This document shows, piece after piece, positions 1-8,421 of a DNA stretch of 31,379 bases (positions within the stretch are counted from its first letter, which is position 1; the number at the start of each line of letters is the position of its first letter). The stretch is from Marivita sp965656765 (GTDB lineage Bacteria > Pseudomonadota > Alphaproteobacteria > Rhodobacterales > Rhodobacteraceae). The notes beneath the pieces are model-generated. The model made no database searches. It was not told the origin of the DNA and saw nothing but the letters and a program-made list of their open reading frames with translations. The DNA lies in assembly GCF_965656765.1 (NCBI RefSeq), contig NZ_CBFHLV010000040.1, positions 1 to 31,379 on the forward strand, read 5' to 3'. Both the position numbers and the translations under genes were made by a program.

Positions 1-418
1 ACAACGCAGAGCTCACGGCTAAAATAGCCGCTGAGTGACGAACTCCAACATCTCCGGAAAACCCGGTCTGGTTCAGTGCCTTTGAACTGCCCGTGGCGAC
101 CGCCATATGACACCCGGCATGATGCAGGGCAGACAAAAACTCATGCGCGCCGTCGATTGGATTTAGGTCGGTCGGGTACTGATCCATCAGCAGTCGGTCA
201 ATACGTTCCGCGAAGTCTTCGGGCGCAGGCCGCCCTGCCCTGTTGCTAACCCATTCGGCGATGCGTGACATCTTGAGGCCAAGCACCTCTTTCCCCAAGT
301 CGCGCGGATTTAGGTCTTGGGCACCTAGACGGTGCGCCTCGTCTGCGATGGCCTTGAGCGACAGCACTTCACTGTCCACAAGGCAGCCGTCGAGATCGAA
401 GATGATCGCGGGAGGCAT
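1..418 (-). CDS. HAD-superfamily hydrolase (beta-phosphoglucomutase/phosphatase-like), 3' end outside window
   Basis: The first 139 residues of a HAD-type hydrolase are present, and the gene runs off the left edge. Residues 7-11 (FDLDG) are HAD motif I with the nucleophile and acid/base Asp. A helical cap region follows, and residues around 107-110 (ATGSS) are motif II with the phosphate-binding Ser/Thr. It is the last visible gene of the minus-strand ABC importer operon and starts 33 bp after the PfkB kinase stop codon, so a sugar-phosphate or related phosphoester is a likely substrate. The ATG at 416-418 has no strong ribosome-binding site. After motif II the last roughly 20 residues look unlike the usual helix of this family, so a frameshift or sequence divergence near positions 1-65 is possible. 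Substrate unknown. Confidence 0.75.
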   Translation of the reverse strand, partial: MPPAIIFDLDGCLVDSEVLSLKAIADEAHRLGAQDLNPRDLGKEVLGLKMSRIAEWVSNRAGRPAPEDFAERIDRLLMDQYPTDLNPIDGAHEFLSALHHAGCHMAVATGSSKALNQTGFSGDVGVRHSAAILAVSSAL

Positions 419-451
419 GCGGTGGCTTTCGTTAGGGTGTTGCAGCCCGGA

Positions 452-1396
452 TCACGCGCGGGTCGGCGTGGTCTCCATAAAGGCAATGGTGTTTTCGAGC
501 GACGACAAAACCGCCTGAGAGCCCAGCCCCATTGCGTTCTGCGCCGAGGATGCCTGTCCGAAGCGGATGCAATCCTCAATGGATCGGTCCAGATGCAGCC
601 CGGTGGCAAAGCCCGCGTTGAAGCAATCGCCGCAGCCACAGGTGCACACCACGTCGATCTTGTAGGACGGAATGTCAATCTTCTGACCGCGCTGATCGCG
701 GTACATGGCCCCATCTGCGCCAAGCGTCAGGATGACGGCACCGACGCCCTGATCCAGCAGAAACGCGGCGATCTGTTCGTAGTCGGTCATACCGGACAGG
801 GCCATCGCCTCCTCCTCCGACGGCATGAAGTAGTCGGTATGCGCCAGAAGCGGACGGATCAGCGGGAAGTCTTCCGGGGTAGAGGCGAACACGTCGAGCG
901 TGGTGGTGATGCCTCGAGCCTTAGCCTCGGCCAGAAGTTCGGCATTGCGGCCATTGTCCATCGCGTCCATCAGGCCGACGCCGCCGATGTGCAGGATTTT
1001 GGTGTCCAGCACCCGGTCCACAAGATCATCGGTGATGTAAAACCCCGCCGTCGCACCGCGCTTGTGCAACGCCGGGCGCGCCCCGTCAGGGCGGGTGGTC
1101 ACGACGCTGGACGAGGTGGTCATGTCGGGGATGCGCTGCATCATCTCGGTATCGACGCCGAAATCGCCAAAGCGGCGTAGGACCCAATCGCCCATCAGAT
1201 CATTGCCGACACCGCCCACAGCCTGAACCTTAAGCCCATGCTTGGCCGCGACGATGGCCGCTGAGCCCGCAGCACCGGACACGGCCAAAGTAAATTCATC
1301 GACGAAATAGGTGTTTCCGCCGGGGGGGATTTCGGTCACTGGGCGGCACAGCGCATCAAAGGTGTGAAACCCCATCGAGGTATAGTCAAAGGTCAT
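452..1396 (-). CDS. PfkB-family (ribokinase-like) carbohydrate kinase
   Basis: A 314-residue cytoplasmic kinase expected to phosphorylate a sugar, polyol or nucleoside hydroxyl with ATP. The N-terminal signature GGVGNDLMGD is at residues 61-70. The C-terminal PfkB signature is at about 251-263 and keeps the Gly-Cys-Gly-Asp core with catalytic Asp257. This signature is unusual: compared with the common DTTGAGDAF it reads CTCGCGDCF, giving four cysteines at 251, 253, 255 and 258. The gene starts 25 bp after the ATPase gene, with a GGATGGAG ribosome-binding site, so it is part of the importer operon and probably phosphorylates the imported substrate. Family assignment is secure; substrate is inferred only from context. 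Confidence 0.93.
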   Translation of the reverse strand: MTFDYTSMGFHTFDALCRPVTEIPPGGNTYFVDEFTLAVSGAAGSAAIVAAKHGLKVQAVGGVGNDLMGDWVLRRFGDFGVDTEMMQRIPDMTTSSSVVTTRPDGARPALHKRGATAGFYITDDLVDRVLDTKILHIGGVGLMDAMDNGRNAELLAEAKARGITTTLDVFASTPEDFPLIRPLLAHTDYFMPSEEEAMALSGMTDYEQIAAFLLDQGVGAVILTLGADGAMYRDQRGQKIDIPSYKIDVVCTCGCGDCFNAGFATGLHLDRSIEDCIRFGQASSAQNAMGLGSQAVLSSLENTIAFMETTPTRA

Positions 1397-1421
1397 GGGT
1401 TATTCTCCATCCTGTGCAGCG

Positions 1422-2471
1422 TCAGCGTAGGCGCTGACCAGAGGCCGTATCAAAAAGGTAAATCCGCTTGGGATCAAAGCCGACAGCCGCGTCGGAGTTC
1501 AAGTCGGCGCGGTAGTCGCGATGGGCCTTTACCTCGATCAGCTTGTCGTCCGCCTTGATCGTGAGATAGGTCATGTCGCCTGTCGGCTCGACCCCGTAGA
1601 CGATGCCGGTCAGATGCCCTGCATCCGCCGTGACGGTGCAATCCTCGGGGCGTACGCCCAGCGTGACCTTGCCGTCATGTTTGGCGGGAAGGCCGTCGAC
1701 CCGGACACCGGGGGCTGTAAAGGTCCCGTGCTCCATCCTGCCCGCGATCAGGTTCATGGGCGGTGCGCCGATGAAGTTGGCGACAAAGGTGTTGGCGGGA
1801 TCGTTGTAGATCTCGTCGGGCGTGCCGATCTGCTGGATCGCGCCCTTGTCCATGATCACGATCCGGTCCGCGAGGGTCATCGCCTCGATCTGGTCATGGG
1901 TCACGTAGACAGTGGTGATCTTCAACTCGCGCTGGATGTGCTTGATCTGCACCCGCATGTGTTGGCGCAGCTTGGCGTCGAGGTTCGACAGCGGCTCGTC
2001 CATGAGGAATGCATGCGGCTGGCGCACGATGGCACGGGCCAACGCGGCGCGCTGCCGCTGACCACCGGACAATGCGCTGGGTTTGCGGTCGAGATACTCG
2101 GTCAGTTCGACCAGACCCGCGGCGCGTTTGATCAGCGTGTCATGCTGATCTTGCGGAACCCCGCGCATCCGCAACGGGAAGCGAATGTTCTCGTAGATCG
2201 TCATGTTGGGATAAAGCGCATAGCCTTGGAACACCATCGCCACATCCCGGTCGCGGGCGTCGATGTCGTTCATCACCTCGCCATCCATGACGATTTCGCC
2301 TTCAGATGGCTCCTCAAGGCCCGCGATCATCCGCATGGTGGTGGTCTTGCCGCAGCCCGAGGGGCCAAGAAAGACGACGAATTCCTCATCCGCGATGTCG
2401 AGGTTCACGTCCCGGACACCCCAGATGGCGCCCCAGCGTTTCTGGATGTTGTTCAGTTGGATTCTTGCCAT
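1422..2471 (-). CDS. ABC importer ATPase, MalK/UgpC (CUT1) type
   Basis: A 349-residue nucleotide-binding subunit that powers sugar or polyol import at the inner face of the cytoplasmic membrane. Walker A GPSGCGKTT is at residues 36-44, the Q-loop near 82, the ABC signature LSGGQ at 134-138, Walker B FLMDEP at 155-160 with the D-loop SNLD just after, and the switch His in VTHDQ near 192. The C-terminal 110 residues form the TOBE/OB regulatory extension typical of MalK-type ATPases, including GVRPED. It starts 3 bp after the permease stop, so it is operonic. Length and motifs are normal for the family. Confidence 0.97.
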   Translation of the reverse strand: MARIQLNNIQKRWGAIWGVRDVNLDIADEEFVVFLGPSGCGKTTTMRMIAGLEEPSEGEIVMDGEVMNDIDARDRDVAMVFQGYALYPNMTIYENIRFPLRMRGVPQDQHDTLIKRAAGLVELTEYLDRKPSALSGGQRQRAALARAIVRQPHAFLMDEPLSNLDAKLRQHMRVQIKHIQRELKITTVYVTHDQIEAMTLADRIVIMDKGAIQQIGTPDEIYNDPANTFVANFIGAPPMNLIAGRMEHGTFTAPGVRVDGLPAKHDGKVTLGVRPEDCTVTADAGHLTGIVYGVEPTGDMTYLTIKADDKLIEVKAHRDYRADLNSDAAVGFDPKRIYLFDTASGQRLR

Positions 2472-2474
2472 TTC

Positions 2475-3320
2475 TTATCCTTTGACGGCCCCCATGGTCA
2501 GACCGCGTGACAGGTGCTTCTGGATCAGGACGACCACAAGGAACACCGGCAGGAACGCGAGGAAGGCGACCAGCGCGATTGCATTGTAGATCACGCCATC
2601 AGACCCGCCGGTGAAGTTCGCCAGCGCCACCGACATGGTGTAGGCGTCGGGCGTCGAGGCGATGAGCAGCGTGAAGAGGAATTCGTTGATCGCGAAGATC
2701 ATTGCGATGACAGAGGCTGTGATGATGCCCGGCAGGATGGCGGGGATGATGATTTCCCACAGAATGCGCAATTCGCCTGCCCCGTCTGTCTTGGCCGCGT
2801 CTTCCAGTTCTTTGGGGATATCGAGCATGTAGGACCTGATGATCCATGTCACAAAGCTCAGGTTGATGGCGGCGTAGATCAACATCAGCGCCCAGATCGT
2901 ATCGAGCAGACCGAAATTGCGGAAGAGGAAGAAGATCGGCACCGCCACGATGGCCGGGGCCATCATGCGGGTGGACAGGATGTAAAACCCGATATCGTCC
3001 CGCCCCTTATATTCGAAACGCGACAGCGAATAGGCGGCGGGGATCGCCAGAATAAGGTCGATGATGACCGACCCGATGATGGCAAGGACCGAGTTCCGGA
3101 GGTATTTCCCCATCGGCCAGTCTTCCCAGATCATGTGCCATGCATCGAGGCTGAAGGTCGGGACATAGATGGGCTGCGGGGTGATGATCTCGGTCCGGGG
3201 GCGCAAGCCGATGGACAGGAACCAAAGGACCGGCACGAGACAGAACAAAGTCCATGCACCAAGGATCGCATAGCGCAGGGCAAGGCTTTCGCCCCGGGAA
3301 CGTTTGCGTTGAGAGGCCAT
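2475..3320 (-). CDS. ABC importer permease, MalG type
   Basis: A 281-residue inner-membrane subunit with about six hydrophobic segments, the first at residues 15-35 after a basic cytoplasmic N-terminus. The EAA loop that contacts the ATPase is present (EAAKTDGAGELRILWEIIIP, roughly residues 167-186). It starts at an ATG preceded by GAGGGA, 3 bp after the stop of the MalF-type permease. It would pair with that permease to form the CUT1 translocation channel. Confidence 0.95.
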   Translation of the reverse strand: MASQRKRSRGESLALRYAILGAWTLFCLVPVLWFLSIGLRPRTEIITPQPIYVPTFSLDAWHMIWEDWPMGKYLRNSVLAIIGSVIIDLILAIPAAYSLSRFEYKGRDDIGFYILSTRMMAPAIVAVPIFFLFRNFGLLDTIWALMLIYAAINLSFVTWIIRSYMLDIPKELEDAAKTDGAGELRILWEIIIPAILPGIITASVIAMIFAINEFLFTLLIASTPDAYTMSVALANFTGGSDGVIYNAIALVAFLAFLPVFLVVVLIQKHLSRGLTMGAVKG

Positions 3321-3323
3321 TGG

Positions 3324-4268
3324 TCAGTCCCTCGCCGAGACAAAGGCGCGTTTGACGACAAACTGCGCGATGATGATCGTGATGATCAGCATGATGACTG
3401 ATGCGGCCGAGGCATAGCCGAAGTTAAAGAACTTGAAGCCCGTCCTGTAGATGAAATAGCTGATGGTTTCTGTACCAAAGGCCGGACCACCCTTGGTGAT
3501 GATGAAGACGTTGGTGAACATCGTTGTGATGTCGATGGCCCGCAGGATGAGCGCGACCGCGATGATCGGCTTCATCATCGGCAATGAGATATTCCAGAAG
3601 ATCGCGTACCATGACGCGCCATCCAGCCGCGCGGCCTCTTCCACCTCTTCATCCTGTGCCTGAAGACCGGCGACGAAGATGATGAAAAGAAACGGAGTCC
3701 ATTGCCAGACATCAGCGATGATCAGGATCATCCTGCTGAGCCATATCGAGGATTGCCACGCGACGTTGCCGTCCAGTACGCCGAGTCGGATGAAGATGTC
3801 AGCGATGACGCGGGCGTCGAGGAAAGCCAGCTTGTAGATAAAGGCCACTGCCGACGGCATAAAGAGCATCGGAATAAGGAAGATGATCCGCCATCCCTGC
3901 ACCCACGGATCGCGATAGGCATAAAACGCCAGCGCAAGCGCAATCACACATTGCAGGATCAGCGAGATTGATCCGATCACCAGCGTATTCCAGAGCGCGC
4001 CCCAGAATTGGTAGTCGCCCATCAGGCGGCTGTAATTGTCGAACCCGGCCCATTGCCACGGTCCGAATTTCACGTTGTAGAAACTCTGAGTGATCGCAAA
4101 AATACCCGGATAGAGCGTGATCAGCATCAAGTAGAGAACAGCCGGCGCAACCAGCATATAGGGCAGCAGGGCTTTCATGCGCTTGCTGCGCCGCTTGAAT
4201 TTGCGATGCGTCGGCCGTGCCGGGGCAGCGTTTGCCGCCCCGGCTTCCGACAGTTCTGGATTGCTCAT
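3324..4268 (-). CDS. ABC importer permease, MalF type
   Basis: A 314-residue inner-membrane permease. A basic cytoplasmic N-terminal tail of about 30 residues is followed by six predicted membrane segments and an EAA loop beginning EEAARLDGASWYAIFW. It lies 41 bp downstream of the solute-binding protein gene and 3 bp upstream of the MalG-type permease, the usual gene order of CUT1 importers. Transported substrate cannot be read from the sequence. Confidence 0.95.
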   Translation of the reverse strand: MSNPELSEAGAANAAPARPTHRKFKRRSKRMKALLPYMLVAPAVLYLMLITLYPGIFAITQSFYNVKFGPWQWAGFDNYSRLMGDYQFWGALWNTLVIGSISLILQCVIALALAFYAYRDPWVQGWRIIFLIPMLFMPSAVAFIYKLAFLDARVIADIFIRLGVLDGNVAWQSSIWLSRMILIIADVWQWTPFLFIIFVAGLQAQDEEVEEAARLDGASWYAIFWNISLPMMKPIIAVALILRAIDITTMFTNVFIITKGGPAFGTETISYFIYRTGFKFFNFGYASAASVIMLIITIIIAQFVVKRAFVSARD

Positions 4269-4309
4269 GACAATCTCATCCTGCCCAATAGGTTTCGTGG
4301 CTTAACGCC

Positions 4310-5863
4310 TTAGAACGGGAGGTCCTTACCTTCGCCCACATACAGACCCGGCGCTGCCTGAGCATAGTCTACCGGATCATTGCCCTGATAGAAGCCGTTC
4401 GACGACATGATCTGCTTGACCGCAGCCGCTGCGTTGTCGAGCGCTTCCTTGGACGAGATCTGGCCGACCACGGCGCGGTTGATCTCGTTGCCGATGGCCT
4501 GTTCAATCGGGAACGCACCGGGAAGACGCGGGCTGCACCATGCGTGATGCAGGCTGTCGCCCCAGACTTTTGCGGGCTGAGACACGGCCTGAAGGTTTTC
4601 GTTCTCCAGAACCGACTTGTAACCCGGCGCCACACCATTGGCGTTGGCTTCGTTCATCGCCATGATCGACGCGGTGGTCAAGAAGCCCAGCATCAGGAAC
4701 GCGCCTTCGGGGTTCTGTGCCGAGGCGGACACGCACGAGGTCGAACCCGCGATGTTCGGCGGTGCGAACCGGCCACCCGAAATGCGTGGTTCGTAGATTG
4801 TGACGAAATCGTCGACGATCTGCGACTGGTCGGGGCGCATGGCCTGTGTGCCGCTGTCCTGCCAACTGATGTTCGTGGCAACCTGCCCGCCCAGCCATGC
4901 GGCCCGGTTTTCCGGCCAACCTGCGCCAGCATGACCTTCGTTTGCGTTTTTGGCCAGTTCGAGAATGATCTCGAGACCTTTCATACCCGCATCGCCGTTG
5001 AAGATCGGCTCCCAGTTTTCGTCGAACAGCATCATTCCGGCTTGGGCCGCAATGTGTTCCCATGTGTAGGTCGACCAGAAGCCGGGCGCTGCCATCAGGC
5101 CCACACCAGACACACCGGGCTCCACCTTGTTCAGTTCGCCTGACAGACGGATCAGTTCATCATAGGTCGGAACCGAGTTTGCCTTGTCGATCGGACCGCC
5201 CAACACCTGCTCGACATAGCCTTTGCGCAGGTGAACCATCTGGATGTCGCAGTCGAACGGAATGCCGTACATCTGGCCGTTGAAATAGCCGTAGTTCAGG
5301 CGGTACGTGTCGTAGAAATCGTCAAGCGGCAGCTTCCATTTATCCGCAAAGTCCTGCAGCGGATAGAGGAAGCCCGGCGCTGCGAAGTCACCCAGCCAAG
5401 GCGAGAAGAACTGCAGCGCATCGAAAGACGCATTGCCAGAGATGAATTCGGCAAGCGCCTTGTCGTAGAAACTGTCGTCCGGGATCGGAACCAGCTCGAC
5501 CTTGATTCCAGAGAGCGCTTCGAAGGGCACAAGGCCTTCGGCTGCGGATTCGGTGTCGGCGGCACCGATAGCAAAGCGCACGGTTGTGCCTGCCAGTTCG
5601 GAGCGAACCTTTTCCCAATCTACGGTGCGAATCCAATCCTTGCTACTGTCCCAGATCGGTTTGTCATCGGACATACCGTAAAGATCGCGGTAGTCCGCGC
5701 GGACATACTGGGAGATCGAGATCCCATCGAGCACGCTTTGCGGGTCCGGCAGGTGGTTGGCCGCCAAAACCTTGCCGCCCCACGTAGAGCCGGTTGCGGC
5801 GATTCCCATGGCGGATGCACTCGCCATAAACGACCGTCTGGATAGTCTTCCTCTGAATTCCAT
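4310..5863 (-). CDS. Tat-exported extracellular solute-binding protein of the CUT1 importer
   Basis: The periplasmic substrate-capture subunit, about 517 residues, family 1 extracellular solute-binding fold. The chosen ATG (5861-5863) lies 6 nt after GGGAGG; ATG at 5866 and an in-frame ATG at 5887 are alternatives. A twin-arginine signal follows: SRRSFMA, then a weakly hydrophobic stretch and a likely cleavage after KVLAA, so the protein is probably folded before export. It is longer than the common 400-450 residues of maltose-binding-type proteins. It is the first gene of the minus-strand operon, divergent from the DRL-like gene, and its promoter must lie in 5864-6080. The ligand is unknown; context suggests a small sugar or polyol. 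Confidence 0.93.
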   Translation of the reverse strand: MEFRGRLSRRSFMASASAMGIAATGSTWGGKVLAANHLPDPQSVLDGISISQYVRADYRDLYGMSDDKPIWDSSKDWIRTVDWEKVRSELAGTTVRFAIGAADTESAAEGLVPFEALSGIKVELVPIPDDSFYDKALAEFISGNASFDALQFFSPWLGDFAAPGFLYPLQDFADKWKLPLDDFYDTYRLNYGYFNGQMYGIPFDCDIQMVHLRKGYVEQVLGGPIDKANSVPTYDELIRLSGELNKVEPGVSGVGLMAAPGFWSTYTWEHIAAQAGMMLFDENWEPIFNGDAGMKGLEIILELAKNANEGHAGAGWPENRAAWLGGQVATNISWQDSGTQAMRPDQSQIVDDFVTIYEPRISGGRFAPPNIAGSTSCVSASAQNPEGAFLMLGFLTTASIMAMNEANANGVAPGYKSVLENENLQAVSQPAKVWGDSLHHAWCSPRLPGAFPIEQAIGNEINRAVVGQISSKEALDNAAAAVKQIMSSNGFYQGNDPVDYAQAAPGLYVGEGKDLPF

Positions 5864-6080
5864 CATTTTCCTCCCTTGATGGCACAATCATTACCGCGCT
5901 CCGCCTCAGACAGCTTCTTAGCCGCTCAAAAGCATAGGAACACCTAACTGCACAACTGAACCATTGTTCACGACACCACAGTTCGTCAAGAACATTTATT
6001 GGTTTTGTGAACATTATTCTTGACTGTTAAACAAAAGTTCATGATGGTAGCGCCAAATCGAAGCGACAGGAAAAACTCGT
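5864..6080. promoter_or_regulatory. Divergent promoter region with repeated TGAAC/GTTCA half-sites
   Basis: The AT-richer gap between two divergent operons. It contains the inverted repeat TGAAC-N4-GTTCA at 5957-5970, a second one GTTC-N5-GAAC at 5981-5993, separate half-sites TGAAC at 6008-6012 and GTTCA at 6037-6041, and the palindrome TGTTAAACA at 6025-6033. A possible plus-strand -35 element TTGACT is at 6020-6025, but no good -10 is clear. Half-sites of this kind are consistent with binding by the SorC/DeoR-type regulator encoded at 10826. The promoter role is inferred from position. Confidence 0.7.
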
Positions 6081-7412
6081 ATGGCCTCCAACATCTCACT
6101 GACCGGATTGGCAAAAGACCTTGCTGCCCGGGCCGCCTCTGGCAAACCGGTTCGCATCGGCTTGATCGGCTCTGGCGAGATGGGAACCGACATCGTCACA
6201 CGCGCCGCAATGATGGACGGGGTGGACGTGGCGGCGATTTCGGAGCTCAACGTGCCGAACGCGCACAAAGCCGTATCCATCGCCACCGGTGAGGACGGGC
6301 ACAGTCAGGACGCGACCTCTACTGACAGCCTCAACGCAATCATTGAGTCGGGCAAAACGGCAATTACCGACAATGCAGACCTGATTCTCGAGTCGGGATT
6401 GATTGACGTGGTGATCGACGCAACGGGCATTCCAGCAGTTGGTGCGGAAATCGGCCTGCGCGCGATGGAGCGCGGCAAGCATCTGACCATGATGAACGTC
6501 GAAGCGGACGTGACCATCGGCGCTTACCTGCGCAACGAAGCGGAACGGTTGGGCGTTGTCTATTCGCTGGGCGCGGGCGACGAGCCGTCTTCTTGCATGG
6601 AGCTGATCGAGTTCGTCACGGCCATGGGCCACAAGGTGGTCTGCGCCGGCAAGGGCAAAAACAATCCGCTGAACATCGACGCGACACCGGACGCTTACGA
6701 GGCAGAGGCAATCCGGCGCCACATGAACCCGCGCCTTCTGGTGGAGTTTGTGGACGGATCAAAAACCGCCGTCGAAATGGCTGCTATCGGCAATGCCACC
6801 GGCCTGATCCCAGATGTGGACGGGATGCACGGCCCTGCGGCGGGCCCCAAGGAACTGGCCAAGGTGCTGATCCCGCAAAAGGATGGCGGGATTCTGTCGG
6901 GGATCGGCAAGGTCGATTACTCAATCGGCAAGGGCGTGTCACCGGGCGTTTTCTGTATCGTGGAGGCCGAGCATCCGCGCATCCACGAGCGGATGAAAGA
7001 CCTCAAGATGGGCGACGGCCCCTACTACGAATTCATTCGCCCCTACCACCTGACCTCGCTCGAAGTGCCGCTGACCTGCGCGCGCTCGGTGCTCTACGGC
7101 AAGGCCGACATGGTTCCTCTTGAAAAGCCGGTGGTCGAGGTCTGCGCCTTGGCCAAGAAGGATCTGCAACCGGGCGATACGCTCGACCAGATCGGCGAAT
7201 ATGCCTACCGCGCCTGGGCGATGGAAGTGGGTCGGGCGCAAGCCGCACGCGCCCTGCCCGCCGGGATGCTGACCGGAGCCAAAGTGACTGCGCCGATCAA
7301 GAAAGGTGAACTGATCACCCTCGCCAACACGACCCTGCCGCACTCGCGACTGGTCGAGCTGCGCCGCCGCCAGGACATGATGCTTTATGGGAAGGACCTT
7401 CTCAATGCGTGA
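6081..7412 (+). CDS. COG4091 oxidoreductase with C-terminal SAF domain; DXR-like (DRL) family
   Basis: A 443-residue cytoplasmic NAD(P)-dependent enzyme. The Rossmann fingerprint GSGEMG is at residues 30-35, the homoserine-dehydrogenase-like core includes IDATGIPAVGAE and MMNVEADVTIG, and a SAF domain occupies about residues 350-425. From memory, this family (COG4091, once called predicted homoserine dehydrogenase) includes Brucella DRL, which replaces DXR by converting 1-deoxyxylulose 5-phosphate to 2-C-methylerythritol 4-phosphate. Only some family members are known to do this. Here it heads a catabolic operon, overlaps the E1-alpha gene by 8 nt and faces a sugar importer. I therefore infer that it oxidises or isomerises an imported, phosphorylated branched or deoxy sugar. 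The family is secure; the reaction is not. Confidence 0.85.
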   Translation: MASNISLTGLAKDLAARAASGKPVRIGLIGSGEMGTDIVTRAAMMDGVDVAAISELNVPNAHKAVSIATGEDGHSQDATSTDSLNAIIESGKTAITDNADLILESGLIDVVIDATGIPAVGAEIGLRAMERGKHLTMMNVEADVTIGAYLRNEAERLGVVYSLGAGDEPSSCMELIEFVTAMGHKVVCAGKGKNNPLNIDATPDAYEAEAIRRHMNPRLLVEFVDGSKTAVEMAAIGNATGLIPDVDGMHGPAAGPKELAKVLIPQKDGGILSGIGKVDYSIGKGVSPGVFCIVEAEHPRIHERMKDLKMGDGPYYEFIRPYHLTSLEVPLTCARSVLYGKADMVPLEKPVVEVCALAKKDLQPGDTLDQIGEYAYRAWAMEVGRAQAARALPAGMLTGAKVTAPIKKGELITLANTTLPHSRLVELRRRQDMMLYGKDLLNA

Positions 7413-8421
7413 CACCGTGACACCCAATAACATCCCCTACGCCATCGCGCGGTACAGTGCCGACGAGCTGAAAGACGCTCTGAAAAAGATGTACCTGATC
7501 CGCAAATTCGAGGAAGGCGCGGAAGACAGCTACATGCGCGGGCTGATCCACGGCACAATGCACCTGAGCATTGGCCAAGAAGCGTCAGCGGTCGGGTCCT
7601 GCATGTCGCTGAGCGACGAGGACAAGATCACTTCGACCCACCGGGGGCATGGCCATTGCGTCGCCAAAGGCGCCGACCTGTCCCGCATGTTCGCCGAGTT
7701 CTTCGGCAAGGAAAGTGGCTATTGCAAAGGGCGCGGCGGGTCGATGCACATTGCTGACCCGAGCAAGGGCAATCTGGGCGCGAACGGTATCGTGGGGGGC
7801 GGTCTGCCTATCGCCGTTGGCGCAGCTTTGTCGGCCAAGCGCTTGGGCACGGGGGCCGTGACGATCTGTTTCTTCGGTGACGGTGCGAACAACGAGGGCG
7901 CGTTCCACGAGGCGTTGAACATGGCCAAGGTCTGGAACTTGCCAGTGGTGTTCGTCTGTGAAAACAACAAATACGGCATGTCCACCTCGACCGAAAGGTC
8001 CACCGCGGTCAAGAACATCGCGGATCGCGCGGTGGCCTATGCCATGCCGGGCGTGACCGTGGACGGGAACGACTTTTCCGCCGTGACCGAGGCGGTGGAT
8101 GCCGCTGTCGAGCGCGCCCGCAAGGGTGAAGGCCCGAGCCTTGTCGAGAACGTCACCTACCGCTGGCGCGGGCATTCCAAGTCGGACCGCAACCGCTACC
8201 GGACCAAGGAAGAGATCGCAGACTGGCAATCCCGCGACCCGATTGTCGCGATGGCCAAGCTGCTGGTGGACCACAAGATCTCCACCGAGGACGAGGTTAC
8301 CGAAATCGAAGCCGACGCGACCCGGATCATCGAAGAGGCCATCGCCTTTGCGACAGAGGGAGACAACCCGAAGATCGAAGAGGTCACCCGCGACGTCTAC
8401 ACCGAAGGGGCCGCAGCATGA
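7405..8421 (+). CDS. Thiamine-diphosphate dehydrogenase E1 alpha, AcoA-like
   Basis: The 338-residue alpha subunit of an acetoin-dehydrogenase/2-oxoacid-dehydrogenase type E1 heterotetramer. The thiamine-diphosphate motif starts at GDG (residues 158-160) and ends at NN (187-188). THRGHGHC (78-85) and the KGRGGSMHI stretch (108-116) are typical of AcoA/PdhA. The start at 7405 is chosen because GGAAGGA lies 8 nt upstream; an in-frame ATG at 7387 is less well placed. It overlaps the preceding gene by 8 nt and the E1-beta gene by ATGA, so the four genes are translationally coupled. AcoA-type enzymes cleave acyloins such as acetoin to an aldehyde and an acyl group passed to E2. The exact substrate here is unknown. 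Confidence 0.95.
   Translation: MRDTVTPNNIPYAIARYSADELKDALKKMYLIRKFEEGAEDSYMRGLIHGTMHLSIGQEASAVGSCMSLSDEDKITSTHRGHGHCVAKGADLSRMFAEFFGKESGYCKGRGGSMHIADPSKGNLGANGIVGGGLPIAVGAALSAKRLGTGAVTICFFGDGANNEGAFHEALNMAKVWNLPVVFVCENNKYGMSTSTERSTAVKNIADRAVAYAMPGVTVDGNDFSAVTEAVDAAVERARKGEGPSLVENVTYRWRGHSKSDRNRYRTKEEIADWQSRDPIVAMAKLLVDHKISTEDEVTEIEADATRIIEEAIAFATEGDNPKIEEVTRDVYTEGAAA

Noticed and set aside
332..2510. Long plus-strand open frames opposite the kinase and ATPase genes
   Set aside because: The minus-strand frames carry all the PfkB and ABC ATPase motifs; the plus frames have biased, motif-free translations.
6081..7412. Homoserine dehydrogenase of amino-acid synthesis
   Set aside because: It has a SAF domain in place of an ACT domain, the COG4091 signature segments and a catabolic context.
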